A stretch of DNA of 64,000 nucleotides, from assembly GCF_010645075.1 (NCBI RefSeq), contig NZ_JAADZV010000005.1, forward strand, positions 124,001 through 188,000. The letters are read 5' to 3'. Shown here one piece after another: positions 1 to 8,661 of this stretch. Origin of the DNA: Flavobacterium limi (GTDB taxonomy: Bacteria > Bacteroidota > Bacteroidia > Flavobacteriales > Flavobacteriaceae). Position numbers and translations under genes: made by a program. Every line of letters starts with the position of its first letter. Within the stretch, counting starts at the first letter, position 1. The notes under the pieces are model-generated. The model did no database searches. It was not told the DNA's origin and saw only the letters and a program-made list of their open reading frames with translations.

Positions 1-1460
1 CTTACTTTAACGATGCTCAGCGTCAGGCTACAAAAGAAGCTGGTGAAATCGCTGGTCTTAAAGTTATGCGTATCATCAACGAGCCAACTGCTGCTGCACT
101 TGCTTACGGATTAGATAAAAAAGGAAATGATCAAAAAATTGCTGTTTACGATTTAGGTGGAGGTACTTTTGATATCTCTGTTCTTGAATTAGGAGACGGT
201 GTATTCGAAGTATTGTCTACAAATGGTGATACTCACTTAGGTGGTGATGATTTTGACCAGGTTATTATTGACTGGTTAGCTGACGAATTCAAATCTGAAG
301 AAGGTATTGACTTACGTTTAGATCCAATGTCATTACAGCGTTTGAAAGAAGCTGCTGAGAAAGCTAAGATTGAATTATCTTCTTCTGCTGAAACTGAAAT
401 CAACTTACCTTACGTAACGGCTACTGCTTCAGGACCAAAACACTTAGTGAAAAAATTATCAAGAGCTAAATTTGAGCAATTATCTGATACTTTAGTAAAA
501 CGTTCTATGGAACCAGTTGCTAAAGCATTAAAAGATGCAGGTTTATCTACATCTGATATCGACGAAGTAATCCTTGTTGGAGGTTCTACCCGTATGCCAA
601 GAATCGCTGACGAAGTGGAGAAATTCTTCGGTAAAAAAGCATCTAAAGGTGTTAACCCTGATGAGGTTGTTGCTATTGGAGCTGCTATTCAAGGTGGAGT
701 TTTATCCGGAGATGTAAAAGATGTATTGTTACTTGACGTAACACCTCTTTCTTTAGGTATCGAAACTATGGGTGGTGTATTGACTAAATTAATCGAGTCT
801 AACACAACTATCCCAACTAAAAAATCTCAGGTATTCTCTACTGCTGCTGATTCTCAACCATCTGTTGAAATCCACGTATTACAAGGAGAAAGAGCAATGG
901 CTGCTGATAACAAAACTATCGGTCGTTTCCACTTAGATGGTATTCCACCTGCACCAAGAGGAGTTCCTCAAATCGAAGTAACTTTCGATATTGATGCTAA
1001 CGGTATCATCAAAGTTTCTGCAACTGACAAAGGAACTGGAAAATCTCACGATATCCGTATCGAAGCTTCTTCTGGATTAACAGCTGAAGAAATCGAAAAA
1101 ATGAAAAAAGACGCTGAAGCTAACGCTGATGCTGACAGAATTGCAAAAGAAAGAGCTGAGAAATTGAACGAAGCTGATAGTACTATCTTCCAAACTGAAT
1201 CTCAATTGAAAGAGTTAGGAGATAAATTAACAGACGATCAAAAAACAGCGATCGAATATGCTTTAACAGAATTGAGAATGGCTCACCAATCTCAAGACCT
1301 TGATGCTATCCAAAAAGGATTAGACAATGTAAATGCAGCCTGGAAAACAGCTACAGAAGCAATGTACGCTCAAGGTGGTGAAGGACAGCAAGCTGCTCCA
1401 CAACAAGAGCAGTCTTCTGGAGACAATGTTGAAGACGTTGAATTCGAAGAAGTCAAATAA
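1..1460 (+). CDS. dnaK: Molecular chaperone DnaK (Hsp70), 5'-truncated by window edge
   Basis: This is the C-terminal ~486 residues of Hsp70, the ATP-driven chaperone that works with DnaJ and GrpE in the cytoplasm. The reading frame is open from base 3, so the start lies upstream of the window. Visible hallmarks are the [14 protein letters not shown] phosphate/adenosine-region motif, the [13 protein letters not shown] phosphate-2 loop, [10 protein letters not shown], the linker [16 protein letters not shown], a complete substrate-binding domain, a helical lid and an acidic tail ending in DVEFEEVK. The codon usage is A+T-rich. The gene reads as ordinary chromosomal housekeeping DNA and marks the conserved flank of the accessory region. 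A strong terminator follows 33 bases after the stop. Confidence 0.98.
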   Translation, partial: YFNDAQRQATKEAGEIAGLKVMRIINEPTAAALAYGLDKKGNDQKIAVYDLGGGTFDISVLELGDGVFEVLSTNGDTHLGGDDFDQVIIDWLADEFKSEEGIDLRLDPMSLQRLKEAAEKAKIELSSSAETEINLPYVTATASGPKHLVKKLSRAKFEQLSDTLVKRSMEPVAKALKDAGLSTSDIDEVILVGGSTRMPRIADEVEKFFGKKASKGVNPDEVVAIGAAIQGGVLSGDVKDVLLLDVTPLSLGIETMGGVLTKLIESNTTIPTKKSQVFSTAADSQPSVEIHVLQGERAMAADNKTIGRFHLDGIPPAPRGVPQIEVTFDIDANGIIKVSATDKGTGKSHDIRIEASSGLTAEEIEKMKKDAEANADADRIAKERAEKLNEADSTIFQTESQLKELGDKLTDDQKTAIEYALTELRMAHQSQDLDAIQKGLDNVNAAWKTATEAMYAQGGEGQQAAPQQEQSSGDNVEDVEFEEVK

Positions 1461-1492
1461 TTACTGATTAACATCAGTTAATAATAAGTATT

Positions 1493-1530
1493 AAACCGCT
1501 GTAAACGAAATGTTTACAGCGGTTTTTCTT
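1493..1530 (+). terminator. Rho-independent terminator of dnaK
   Basis: A perfect 14-bp inverted repeat (1493-1506 with 1512-1525, loop GAAAT) begins with AAACCGCTGTAAAC, and its 3' arm runs into a T-rich tract. It sits directly downstream of the dnaK stop. It closes the conserved transcription unit before the integration module begins. Confidence 0.9.
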
Positions 1531-1575
1531 TTTTATTCTTTTTTGTTTCTGCTGTTTTTTAATCATTTTTTGTCA

Positions 1576-1598
1576 TATATTTGTACCATATTTGTACC
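1576..1598 (+). repeat. Tandem 11-bp direct repeat overlapping a -7-like box
   Basis: ATATTTGTACC occurs twice with no gap (1577-1587 and 1588-1598), one helical turn apart. The first copy with the preceding T forms TATATTTG, which fits the Bacteroidota -7 consensus TAnnTTTG. No good -33 TTG lies at the usual distance. The repeat could be a promoter/operator for the HTH gene at 1665 or part of the recombinase binding region. Which of these is correct cannot be told from sequence alone. Confidence 0.5.
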
Positions 1599-1647
1599 GG
1601 CACTTAAAAGGCGATAATGTGGCACTTATGTATACTTATGGCACTTA
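1599..1647 (+). repeat. Three spaced GGCACTTA direct repeats upstream of the HTH/integrase genes
   Basis: GGCACTTA is found at 1599-1606, 1621-1628 and 1640-1647. The first and last copies are each followed by a further shared AGGCGAT stretch. The array lies between the dnaK terminator and the first gene of the integration module. Such iterated short sites are typical of recombinase arm-type sites or autoregulatory operators. Either role here is inferred. Confidence 0.5.
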
Positions 1648-1664
1648 AATTGGGGATAAAGGCG

Positions 1665-2219
1665 ATGAAAAGAATAAATAAACAATGTCTTGTCTGTGGG
1701 GAAGTGTTTCTGCCCAAGACCGTAACTTCTGTCTACTGCTCACAAAAATGCAGTAAAAAAGCATACAAGCAGAAGATGAAGCAGCTTAAAAATGAAGCAG
1801 AAATCAAAGCGGTGATAGAGAAAATACCGCAGGACAGGGCCTTTCTTTCCGTCTCTGAGGCTGGCATGCTTTTTGGCATTGCCAAAAGAACCCTCTATAG
1901 GCTTGTCGGCCAGGGAAAAGTTCCGTCAGTTAATCTTGGAACCCGCCTTGTAAGGATAGACCGCAGCGTCATGGAAGGGATGTTCGGCCCTGAGCGCAGC
2001 CTGCCGCAGGCTGAGAGTATACCGAAGAAAAAATTATACAGCCTTGAAAAAGAAGACTGCTATTCCATCGGTGAAATAGCTCAGAGATTTCAGATATCAG
2101 AAGGTTCTGTCTACAGCCATATTAGGAAATATTCAATCCCAACCAGACAGATCGGAAAGCATGTATATGCCCCCAAAACGGAAATTGATAATTTGTATAA
2201 CGGAAATGATTTTATATGA
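1665..2219 (+). CDS. Zinc-finger plus double HTH (excisionase-like) DNA-binding protein
   Basis: This is a predicted 184-residue DNA-binding protein. The start at 1665 (MKRINKQ) is preferred over the in-frame ATG at 1617, which would add 16 residues running through the repeat array. The N-terminus has a C-x2-C...C-x3-C finger (CLVCGEVF then YCSQKC). A MerR/excisionase-type HTH follows (FLSVSEAGMLFGIAKRTLYR), and a second HTH lies near the C-terminus (YSIGEIAQRFQISEGSVYSH). The family is known as helix-turn-helix domain proteins that accompany integrases in Bacteroidota elements. Its stop overlaps the integrase start by 4 bases (ATGA), so the two are translationally coupled. A role as a recombination directionality or regulatory factor is inferred. 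Confidence 0.8.
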   Translation: MKRINKQCLVCGEVFLPKTVTSVYCSQKCSKKAYKQKMKQLKNEAEIKAVIEKIPQDRAFLSVSEAGMLFGIAKRTLYRLVGQGKVPSVNLGTRLVRIDRSVMEGMFGPERSLPQAESIPKKKLYSLEKEDCYSIGEIAQRFQISEGSVYSHIRKYSIPTRQIGKHVYAPKTEIDNLYNGNDFI

Positions 2220-3466
2220 AGCAATTAGCAAAAACCAAGGTGACTGTGCGTCTTCGAAAGGCAGAAGACCGAAAGGAATGGTATGTTTACATAGAAAGCT
2301 ATCCTGTAGAGGTTTCCGGAAAGAAAGCGCCCCAGAGAATCCGTGAATATTTAAACAGATCCGTAACAACAGTGGAGTGGGACAAGAAAAGAACTGCCCG
2401 CACAGATGCAGAGGGTATAAAATCCTATAAACCCAGACGCAGCGATAACGGAATAATAATCTGCAGCAGCGAAAGCGACCGTGAGATAATGCTATATGCG
2501 GACGCAGTGCGTAATATCCGGCAGAAAGAATACGATAAAACAGATCTGTACAGTGATGCTGAGAACCTATTGGTTGAACATAAAGAAAAAGCAAAAGAGG
2601 ATTTTATTAAATACATTGCTGCGGTGGCGGCTAAAAGGCACGCCCGAGGTTCAAAATCCATTCAGATCACTTGGGAGCGCACCAAAGAATTTTTAAAAAG
2701 CTATTCATCTGGCAGCCTAATGTTTTCCCAAATTGACAGCAGAATGGCGGAAGATTTTAAACTTTTTTTATTATCAGCTCCGCGCGGAGGAGGTAAAAAA
2801 GGAATCCTTTCCCGCAACACTGCGGGAACGTATTTTTCGATATTTAAAGCCGCTTTGAAACAGGCTTTTATTGATGGATATTTAACCGTTGATTTATCTT
2901 CAAAAATAAAAGGCATCCCTGAGCAGGAGTCAAGACGTGAATATCTCACTATTGAAGAATTGAATGCATTGGCCCAAACGCCCTGCGAAAAAGACGTCCT
3001 TAAAAGAGCGGCGCTTTTCTCAGTGCTTACAGGTTTGAGGCATTCCGACATTCAGAAGCTCCGCTGGAAAGAGATAAGTCTGGAAGACGGCAGAGCCAAA
3101 CTGCATTTTACGCAGAAAAAGACAAAGGGTGTCGAATACATGCCTATTTCTGAGCAGGCTTTAGATCTCTGCGGAGAACCGAGGCTTCCCGGACAGCTTG
3201 TCTTTGAGGATCTGCCCGACCCGTCGTGGATTTCACGCCCTCTGAAAAAATGGATTGAATCTGCAGGCATTAAAAAAAATATTACCTTCCACTGCTTCCG
3301 CCATACATTTGCAACACTACAGCTATCAAGCGGCACAGACATTTATACGGTCAGTAAAATGCTAGGGCATACCAATGTAAAAACTACTGAAATCTATGCC
3401 AAAGTAATAGATGAGAAGAAAAACAGTGCTTCGCAGGCAATACAATTGGAATCTTTAAAGAAATAA
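2216..3466 (+). CDS. Tyrosine-type site-specific recombinase (integrase)
   Basis: This 416-residue phage/ICE-type integrase catalyses strand exchange between attachment sites through a covalent 3'-phosphotyrosine. It has an N-terminal arm-binding region, a SAM-like core-binding domain (about 130-225) and a C-terminal catalytic domain. The catalytic residues are visible: Arg275 in TGLRHSDI, a Lys in the beta-hairpin near 302-304, His359-x2-Arg362 in HCFRHTF, His385 in MLGHTNV and nucleophile Tyr394 in TTEIYAKV. The gene is full length, in frame and overlaps the preceding HTH gene. Length and architecture fit the family that integrates Bacteroidota mobile elements. It probably mobilised at least part of the accessory DNA to its right, but the att pair cannot be proven inside this window. 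Confidence 0.95.
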   Translation: MKQLAKTKVTVRLRKAEDRKEWYVYIESYPVEVSGKKAPQRIREYLNRSVTTVEWDKKRTARTDAEGIKSYKPRRSDNGIIICSSESDREIMLYADAVRNIRQKEYDKTDLYSDAENLLVEHKEKAKEDFIKYIAAVAAKRHARGSKSIQITWERTKEFLKSYSSGSLMFSQIDSRMAEDFKLFLLSAPRGGGKKGILSRNTAGTYFSIFKAALKQAFIDGYLTVDLSSKIKGIPEQESRREYLTIEELNALAQTPCEKDVLKRAALFSVLTGLRHSDIQKLRWKEISLEDGRAKLHFTQKKTKGVEYMPISEQALDLCGEPRLPGQLVFEDLPDPSWISRPLKKWIESAGIKKNITFHCFRHTFATLQLSSGTDIYTVSKMLGHTNVKTTEIYAKVIDEKKNSASQAIQLESLKK

Positions 3467-3471
3467 GCGCA

Positions 3472-4221
3472 ATGAAAATTAAATACTTTGAATATATCAC
3501 AGTTTACCTGTCTGTTTTTCTAGTCTGTGTCTTTGTGGGCATAATCGGGAGACTGGTGCTGCTGGAAAAAGGTGCGGATGAATATACGGCCGGCGTTTTC
3601 TTTTGGATCAGCACTGGATTTGGTGTTTTAATGTTTGCAATTCTAAGTTTATTTCTAAACGATTTGGCTGAGAGATTACTGAATCGTTTTTTGAGGGCAA
3701 AAAAAAATGAATCTCCTGAAAGCGGCATTCCAGGTGAAGACCTTGAAAAAATAGAAGAGGTGCGGCAGGATGTTTTAATTAAAACCGAATTATCTGCGAA
3801 TAAAAATGCAGCCAGAGATATTGAACAGATAAGGGAGGAGCGGCAAAATGCAGTCAAAAATCAAAAACAGGCCAGAATTGATGCTGCCATCCGTTATTCA
3901 CAGCAGGAGTTCGCGCTTTATGCGTCGGATGATGATCTGAAACAATTAGGCAAGAATATAATCATATATGCTGAAGAAATAAATTTCGAGAAGATTAGAC
4001 CGGTAAAAGTAAAGGATCTGTCCAATCTCGATCTGTATCATTTCGGCTGGAATATCTGGAATTGTTTTAAAGTCAGCAGACAGGACAGAGCCGCACAGTT
4101 TTTAAAACTGACTTTTGCTGACGCTTTAAAAGATGTTGAAGTCAAGAGTATTAAAACGCATTTGAAAGATGATGAACAGAAAGGGCTTATAAAGATAATA
4201 GAAGATTTTACAGATTTTTAA
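3472..4221 (+). CDS. Unrecognised two-helix membrane protein with cytoplasmic coiled coil
   Basis: This 249-residue protein begins 5 bases after the integrase stop and is probably co-transcribed with it. Two hydrophobic segments (about 8-28 and 40-62) are followed by a charged, Lys/Glu-rich region (about 70-140) likely to be helical or coiled coil, and then a soluble C-terminal domain. I recognise no catalytic motif or named family. Position directly behind an integrase suggests an element-borne accessory gene. Function is unknown. Confidence 0.75.
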   Translation: MKIKYFEYITVYLSVFLVCVFVGIIGRLVLLEKGADEYTAGVFFWISTGFGVLMFAILSLFLNDLAERLLNRFLRAKKNESPESGIPGEDLEKIEEVRQDVLIKTELSANKNAARDIEQIREERQNAVKNQKQARIDAAIRYSQQEFALYASDDDLKQLGKNIIIYAEEINFEKIRPVKVKDLSNLDLYHFGWNIWNCFKVSRQDRAAQFLKLTFADALKDVEVKSIKTHLKDDEQKGLIKIIEDFTDF

Positions 4222-4322
4222 TTGCCAATACTCATAAAGCACTGTGTTTTTCAAGTGTTTTTGTTGTGAAGAAGGACACAGCAGAAACACTTTTTTCATT
4301 TGCACCATAACTATTAAAAACG

Positions 4323-4664
4323 ATGGCTATGGATATAAATGAAATCTCTTTTGAAAACCTGCCCAAAGCAGTAGCACACTTAGTGAAAGAAATTGCCGAG
4401 ATTAAACTTATGATTCAGAATGTGCAGGTATTTGAGTCTAAAGAAAAAAGTATTCCTATTGGAATTGAAGAAGCCAGCCGGTTAATAGGGAAAGCAAAGC
4501 CTACAATTTACGCTCTTGTAAGGCAAAGAAAAATTCCGTGCTATAAATATGGTAAAAAGCTGTACTTTTTTGAAGAAGAACTTTTAGAATGGATCTCTAA
4601 AGGGAAAAAGAAAACAATTCAGGAAATCGAATCAGAAGCATTGAAATATAATCATAATAAGTAG
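4323..4664 (+). CDS. Excisionase-like helix-turn-helix protein
   Basis: This 113-residue protein has a short helical N-terminus (LPKAVAHLVKEIAEIKLMI) followed by a MerR/excisionase-type HTH of the HTH_17 kind. The motif IGIEEASRLIGKAKPTIYAL is followed by VRQRKIPCYKYGKKLYFFEE, the usual recognition helix and wing. Small proteins of this kind commonly act as excisionases (Xis) or as regulators of the element they sit on. An alternative start exists two codons downstream. It lies about 30 bases before the orphan tRNA-like 3' end, that is, at the expected edge of an integrated element. Confidence 0.8.
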   Translation: MAMDINEISFENLPKAVAHLVKEIAEIKLMIQNVQVFESKEKSIPIGIEEASRLIGKAKPTIYALVRQRKIPCYKYGKKLYFFEEELLEWISKGKKKTIQEIESEALKYNHNK

Positions 4665-4690
4665 ATGGATAATTTCCTGCAAGAATACAA

Positions 4691-4720
4691 GGGGCCTAGG
4701 TTCGAATCCTTCTGGAATCA
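4691..4720 (+). other. Orphan tRNA 3'-end-like sequence (candidate attachment-site half)
   Basis: GGTTCGAATCC (4699-4709) is a canonical T-loop with its flanking stem bases, followed by 12 bases resembling a T-stem/acceptor 3' strand. No D-arm, anticodon arm or 5' acceptor strand precedes it. The 5' T-stem side (CTAGG) pairs only partly with the 3' side (CCTTC). That is the pattern left when an integrase recombines into the 3' end of a tRNA gene. It is not a functional tRNA. The intact tRNA would lie outside this window. Confidence 0.55.
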
Positions 4721-4769
4721 CTTAAACTGATTTTTATAAAATTTTCAATTGAATATTTACTTTACTTAA

Positions 4770-5504
4770 TTAATATGCTTTCCTTAGCATTTGCGCTAAA
4801 TCATTAGGAAGGATACTCTCTTCTATAGCTTGTGCAGCTTTTTCAATATCATAGTCCACTCTTACGAATTCTACCCCTATACCTTCTTTTTTACAAAACT
4901 TGCTGCTTTGGCTAATCGTTATCACAGCATAGCAGCATTTTGGATTTCCGTCTTTAGGTTTCCCTACTGATCCGGCATTAATGGCATGGAAATAATTTCC
5001 TTTTTTAGTCGGATTTTCTAAAACTCTGTGATATGGCTTGTGGGAGTGTCCGCAGATAAGAATATCCGCATTGCAATCAAGAAAAATATCCGTGAAATCT
5101 TTTTCTATTTTATCTTCAAGCAAATATTCCTTATTGCTATATGGACTACCGTGTACCATTAAGATCCTGATTAATTTATCAGCTGTTTGGAATTCCAATT
5201 TAATATGGGCAGGAAGAGAAGAAAGGTATTTAATCTGCTCTTTACCCACAATTTGATAGGCATAACTCTCAGAGTCGTTAGAACCTTCATTATGTATTTG
5301 TACAGCTTTAACATCATGATTTCCTGCCAGGGTAGGAATATGTCTTTTACGAATTTCGTTTATCACGGCGTTAGGACATACATTGTAGCCTACCAAATCT
5401 CCCAAGCAGTAAACAGCATCAATATTCTGCTGTTCAATACTTTTTAAGGTTTGTTCCAGTGCTGGGAAATTAGCATGTATATCCGACAGTATTGCAATTC
5501 TCAT
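4770..5504 (-). CDS. Metallophosphoesterase (YfcE/MJ0936-like) at the end of the ars operon
   Basis: This 244-residue calcineurin-like phosphoesterase has all the di-metal motifs in order: SDIHAN at the N-terminus, GDLVGYN, GNHD, HGSP and CGHSHKP, then NAGSVG. The family hydrolyses phosphodiesters or phosphomonoesters with two divalent metals in the cytoplasm. The true substrate is unknown. It is the last gene of the minus-strand arsenic operon, 23 bases after acr3. Related phosphoesterases recur in bacterial arsenic clusters, so a role in handling an arsenylated or phosphorylated metabolite is possible but inferred. Confidence 0.85.
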   Translation of the reverse strand: MRIAILSDIHANFPALEQTLKSIEQQNIDAVYCLGDLVGYNVCPNAVINEIRKRHIPTLAGNHDVKAVQIHNEGSNDSESYAYQIVGKEQIKYLSSLPAHIKLEFQTADKLIRILMVHGSPYSNKEYLLEDKIEKDFTDIFLDCNADILICGHSHKPYHRVLENPTKKGNYFHAINAGSVGKPKDGNPKCCYAVITISQSSKFCKKEGIGVEFVRVDYDIEKAAQAIEESILPNDLAQMLRKAY

Positions 5505-5527
5505 TTTCAGGAAATTAGTATAGAAAA

Positions 5528-6598
5528 CTATACTGTTTTTAAATAATACGTCTTTCTGAACCAGAACGCAACATTAACCAGTGCTATAAGCGCCGGTACT
5601 TCTACCAAAGGCCCTATAACTCCTGCAAATGCCTGACCGCTGTTTATGCCAAACACACCAATTGCCACTGCAATTGCAAGTTCGAAATTGTTTCCTGTGG
5701 CCGTAAAAGCTATTGCCGTTGCTTTTGAATAGTCAGCACCAAAATATTTTCCAACAAAAAAGCTAATCAGAAACATGATGGTAAAGTATATTACAAGTGG
5801 AACTGCAATACGAACAACATCCATAGGGATCTGAACAATTAGTTCGCCTTTAAGGCTGAACATCACTATAATGGTAAAAAGCAGTGATATAAGTGTAATG
5901 GGAGAAATAAAAGGTACATATTTAGTTTCAAACCATTCTGAACCTTTTAGTGCAATAAGCGTGTAACGGCTTATGATTCCAAGTGCAAAAGGAATTCCCA
6001 AATATATCCCTACACTCTCGGCGATCTGCCCGATACTGATGTTAACTTCAAATCCGTTGTAACCAAAGTAGGGAGGAAGAACAGTTATGAAGATATAAGC
6101 ATACACGCTGTAAAGTAATACCTGAAAAATACTGTTAAGTGCAATAAGGCCCGCAGCATATTCCCTGTTCCCATCTGCCAGGTCATTCCAAACTACAACC
6201 ATGGCAATACAACGTGCCAAACCAATCAAAATGACACCGATCATATATTCTGGATAGTCGCTTAAAAAAAGCAGGGCCAGTAAAAACATTAAAATTGGAC
6301 CGACAATCCAGTTCAGGAATAGGGAAGCACCAAGAATTTTAGTGTTTCTAAAAACCTGCCCCATCTGTTCGTATTTCACTTTTGCCAAAGGCGGATACAT
6401 CATCAGAATCAGCCCAATTGCCAAAGGGATATTGGTTGTCCCGCTGGAAAAAGAGTTGATAAAATTTCCGCTGGAAGGAATGAAATATCCTATCGCAACC
6501 CCAAGGGCCATTGCAAGGAAAATCCAAAGGGTTAAAAATCTATCAAGGAAACCTAATTGTTTGCGTCCCTCGGCAGGCGCACAGTTATTTGCTGACAT
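5528..6598 (-). CDS. acr3: ACR3-family arsenite efflux transporter
   Basis: This 356-residue, ten-helix inner-membrane arsenite/H+ antiporter expels As(III), and possibly Sb(III), produced by the reductase next door. Recognisable features are the N-terminal cytosolic stretch, the family-conserved cysteine in [19 protein letters not shown] (helix 4), and the C-terminal [17 protein letters not shown] with the conserved Glu in the core. Length is normal for Acr3 (about 350). It follows the arsC stop with only 2 bases between, so the two are co-expressed. Acr3, rather than ArsB, is usual in Bacteroidota. Confidence 0.95.
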   Translation of the reverse strand: MSANNCAPAEGRKQLGFLDRFLTLWIFLAMALGVAIGYFIPSSGNFINSFSSGTTNIPLAIGLILMMYPPLAKVKYEQMGQVFRNTKILGASLFLNWIVGPILMFLLALLFLSDYPEYMIGVILIGLARCIAMVVVWNDLADGNREYAAGLIALNSIFQVLLYSVYAYIFITVLPPYFGYNGFEVNISIGQIAESVGIYLGIPFALGIISRYTLIALKGSEWFETKYVPFISPITLISLLFTIIVMFSLKGELIVQIPMDVVRIAVPLVIYFTIMFLISFFVGKYFGADYSKATAIAFTATGNNFELAIAVAIGVFGINSGQAFAGVIGPLVEVPALIALVNVAFWFRKTYYLKTV

Positions 6599-6600
6599 TT

Positions 6601-7215
6601 TTATTGTTTGATTTGTGAGAATGCATAAAACATTTCAGTTCCAATTTGAAGGCTTCGCTCCAGATATATTTCTTTTTGCTGCGGTGTGCCGTCTGATACC
6701 TTTGGATCTTCAAAGGTTATTGGAATACGTTTTTCGGCGCCGGCAATAAAAGGACAGCCACCATCTGCCTGTGAGCAGGTCATGATCGCGACAAATTCAC
6801 TTTCAGGATTGAAATCATCATCATAAGTTTTAGAAAAACCGATAACGGGAAGTTCATTAGCCCCAAATTTTATGGAATAAACAGGGTTTTGCCCTTCTGA
6901 AATAGTTTTTATTTTAAACCCGGAATTTTGCAGGGTTTCGGCCACCTTTGGGAATAGGGCAGTAGCTTCAGTGCCTCCCGAATAACAGGAAACATTCTGT
7001 ACACTAAAATGTGTAGCAGCAGTCTGCGCCCAAATCTGAGACAAATGGCTTCTTCTGGAATTATGTGTACAGATCATATTAAGCCGAATCGGCAGTTTGC
7101 TGTCAACTTTATTTTGAATATAATCCACTAATGGCTGCAGGATAGTTTTACGCTCCTCTGAAATCTGGTTAAAATCAAATGAACTAATGGTGTTTTTTAT
7201 TTCAGTAAATAACAT
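6601..7215 (-). CDS. arsC: Thioredoxin-coupled arsenate reductase (LMW-PTP fold)
   Basis: This 204-residue cytoplasmic enzyme reduces As(V) to As(III) for export. The start at 7215 (MLFTEIK) is chosen because the longer frame would overlap the upstream gene. The N-terminal ~40 residues are a helical extension. The phosphatase-type loop C-x5-R is [12 protein letters not shown] (Cys49, Arg55). The second redox pair, Cys147 and Cys154 in [12 protein letters not shown], has the seven-residue spacing of staphylococcal pI258 ArsC. This supports a Cys-triad mechanism with thioredoxin as reductant. [10 protein letters not shown] and [10 protein letters not shown] are also family motifs. It is coupled to acr3 downstream. 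Confidence 0.9.
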   Translation of the reverse strand: MLFTEIKNTISSFDFNQISEERKTILQPLVDYIQNKVDSKLPIRLNMICTHNSRRSHLSQIWAQTAATHFSVQNVSCYSGGTEATALFPKVAETLQNSGFKIKTISEGQNPVYSIKFGANELPVIGFSKTYDDDFNPESEFVAIMTCSQADGGCPFIAGAEKRIPITFEDPKVSDGTPQQKEIYLERSLQIGTEMFYAFSQIKQ

Positions 7216-7261
7216 AGTTTTTGTCTGGTATGATAGTAAATTTTTAATAGTTATTTTGAAA

Positions 7262-7735
7262 TTAACAACAGCCTGAGCCGGGAGCACATGAATTTGTACT
7301 TTCGCCATTGAGCTGTGATAATTTTACTTTCGATTTATCTGAAGGGATTCCGCACTGGTCCTGAGCCAGACAGGCAGTTTGTTTATTTAATAACACAAAA
7401 TTTTTGCCATTAAAATCAAGATCATACTTACCAATTGTAGTATCCTGATATTCAACTTCAATTTCATGATCTTCAATACCCAGAACCTTTTCTGAAAGTT
7501 CGATAATATGAACCAGTTTTTGTGGTTTTAGCCTATGCTCATAATCATTGGCATCCCAAAGCTGAAAATTTACAACTGTTTCTTTTCTTACTGTTCCGCC
7601 ACAGTCGATGAAGTTTTTTGTGATCAGGCCCACTTCTGTTACATGGAAATATTCCGGAACAAAATTTCCGTTTGGCAATTCAAAATTTACAGCCTCTACG
7701 GTTTTTAATACCTCTTTAATTTGTGAAAGTTTCAT
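7262..7735 (-). CDS. DUF6428-like protein of arsenic operons with Cys-rich tail
   Basis: This 157-residue soluble protein is second to last before arsC on the minus strand. It opens with MKLSQIKEVLK and a compact alpha/beta region containing EYFHVTEVGLITKNFIDCGG. Its C-terminus carries ACLAQDQCGIP and ends in SCAPGSGCC, which looks like an arsenite or soft-metal thiolate site. I recognise it as the uncharacterised family often found between arsR and arsC in Bacteroidota. An arsenic chaperone or sensor role is inferred from the Cys tail and the operon. Confidence 0.75.
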   Translation of the reverse strand: MKLSQIKEVLKTVEAVNFELPNGNFVPEYFHVTEVGLITKNFIDCGGTVRKETVVNFQLWDANDYEHRLKPQKLVHIIELSEKVLGIEDHEIEVEYQDTTIGKYDLDFNGKNFVLLNKQTACLAQDQCGIPSDKSKVKLSQLNGESTNSCAPGSGCC

Positions 7736-7820
7736 AATGTATGTTTTTAAAGTTTATAATTTTATTTGAAAGAAATAACTATGATTAAATTAATCTCTTT
7801 TGATGCACTTCTAATACTAT

Positions 7821-8306
7821 TTATTTGATCAGTGCACTTCTTCTTTCTAGAAGAACGGTGTCTCTCCAAAGGCCATTTTGCTTCCCAATTTTTTCGCGGA
7901 CACCTAAAATCCTGAATCCGGCTTTTTCATGAATACGCAGGCTAGCAATGTTTTCCGGAAATATACCGGCCTGAAGTGTCCATATACCTTCAGCTTCGCT
8001 TAAATGAACAAGCTCATTTAAAAGCGCAAGACCAATTCCTTTGCCGGAATGCTCCGGGTCAACATAAACACTTACTTCTGCTACGCCCGCATAAACGCAC
8101 CGTGAGGAAATAGGTGTAAGGGCTGCCCAGCCTATGATCTGGTCATTACTTTGGGCAACAATCCTGCAGGAAGCGAGATGCGATTCATTCCATTCTTCCC
8201 ATGAAGGGGCGCTTGTCTGAAAAGTAGCGTTTCCGGTTTTAATGCCTTTCTCGTAAATTACTTGAACCTGCGGCCAATCTGTATCCAATAGTTTTCTGAT
8301 TTCCAT
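7821..8306 (-). CDS. arsN: GNAT acetyltransferase, ArsN-like
   Basis: This 161-residue GNAT-fold N-acetyltransferase belongs to the phosphinothricin/arsinothricin acetyltransferase group. Evidence is the N-terminal DWPQVQVIYEKGIKTGNATF, the AEVSVYVDPEHSGKGIGLAL acetyl-CoA loop (a Q/RxxGxG/A-type motif, here HSGKGIG) and EKAGFRILGVREKIGKQNG with WRDTVLLERR at the end. It lies 10 bases downstream of arsR, so it is under arsenite control. ArsN1 enzymes of this group are known to acetylate the organoarsenical antibiotic arsinothricin. That substrate here is inferred from operon position. Confidence 0.85.
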   Translation of the reverse strand: MEIRKLLDTDWPQVQVIYEKGIKTGNATFQTSAPSWEEWNESHLASCRIVAQSNDQIIGWAALTPISSRCVYAGVAEVSVYVDPEHSGKGIGLALLNELVHLSEAEGIWTLQAGIFPENIASLRIHEKAGFRILGVREKIGKQNGLWRDTVLLERRSALIK

Positions 8307-8316
8307 AGTACTTAAT

Positions 8317-8649
8317 TTAGCAACACTCGTTTCTCTTTTTTTCTAAATGAGCACTAATGTGTTCAAAAAATCCTTTTATTTTTTCCAGTCCAGGCTCATT
8401 AATACAGTAACAAATAGAGTTGCCATCAATGCTGCCTTTTATGAGACCCGCATTTTTAAGTTCCTTAAGATGCTGCGATACTGTAGGCTGTGATAGCGGT
8501 AGTTCGTTAACTATATCTCCGCAGATACAGGTATCTACTTTTAGCAGGTATTCCATAATTGCAATTCGGGCAGGATGCCCTAATGCTTTAGCCAAAATCG
8601 CAAGCTGGTTTTGATTGTCTGTAAAATGATCTGTTTTTGTAGCTCCCAT
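8317..8649 (-). CDS. arsR: ArsR/SmtB-family arsenite-responsive repressor
   Basis: This 110-residue winged-helix repressor releases DNA on binding As(III)/Sb(III). The start is set at the ATG at 8649. A longer frame would begin with TTG at 8670, inside the likely operator. The HTH is LSQPTVSQHLKELKNAGLI, and Cys41-x-Cys43 in DTCICGDIV lies at the start of alpha-3, the classical ArsR metal site. A C-terminal CC adds a possible third ligand. It is the first gene of the arsenic operon running leftwards, and an imperfect palindrome lies just upstream. Confidence 0.93.
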   Translation of the reverse strand: MGATKTDHFTDNQNQLAILAKALGHPARIAIMEYLLKVDTCICGDIVNELPLSQPTVSQHLKELKNAGLIKGSIDGNSICYCINEPGLEKIKGFFEHISAHLEKKRNECC

Positions 8650-8661
8650 TGCTTTATGTTT

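Noticed and set aside
1617..1664. N-terminal extension of the zinc-finger HTH protein from ATG 1617
   Set aside because: The extension would be translated from the GGCACTTA repeat array and lacks similarity to the zinc-finger start; ATG 1665 is preferred.
4691..4720. A functional tRNA gene
   Set aside because: Only the T-loop and following 3' strand are present. No cloverleaf can be built from the upstream 80 bases.
6601..7308. A longer ArsC start reaching into the DUF6428-like gene
   Set aside because: The extra 31 residues come from overlap with the upstream coding region and have no family match; ATG 7215 is preferred.
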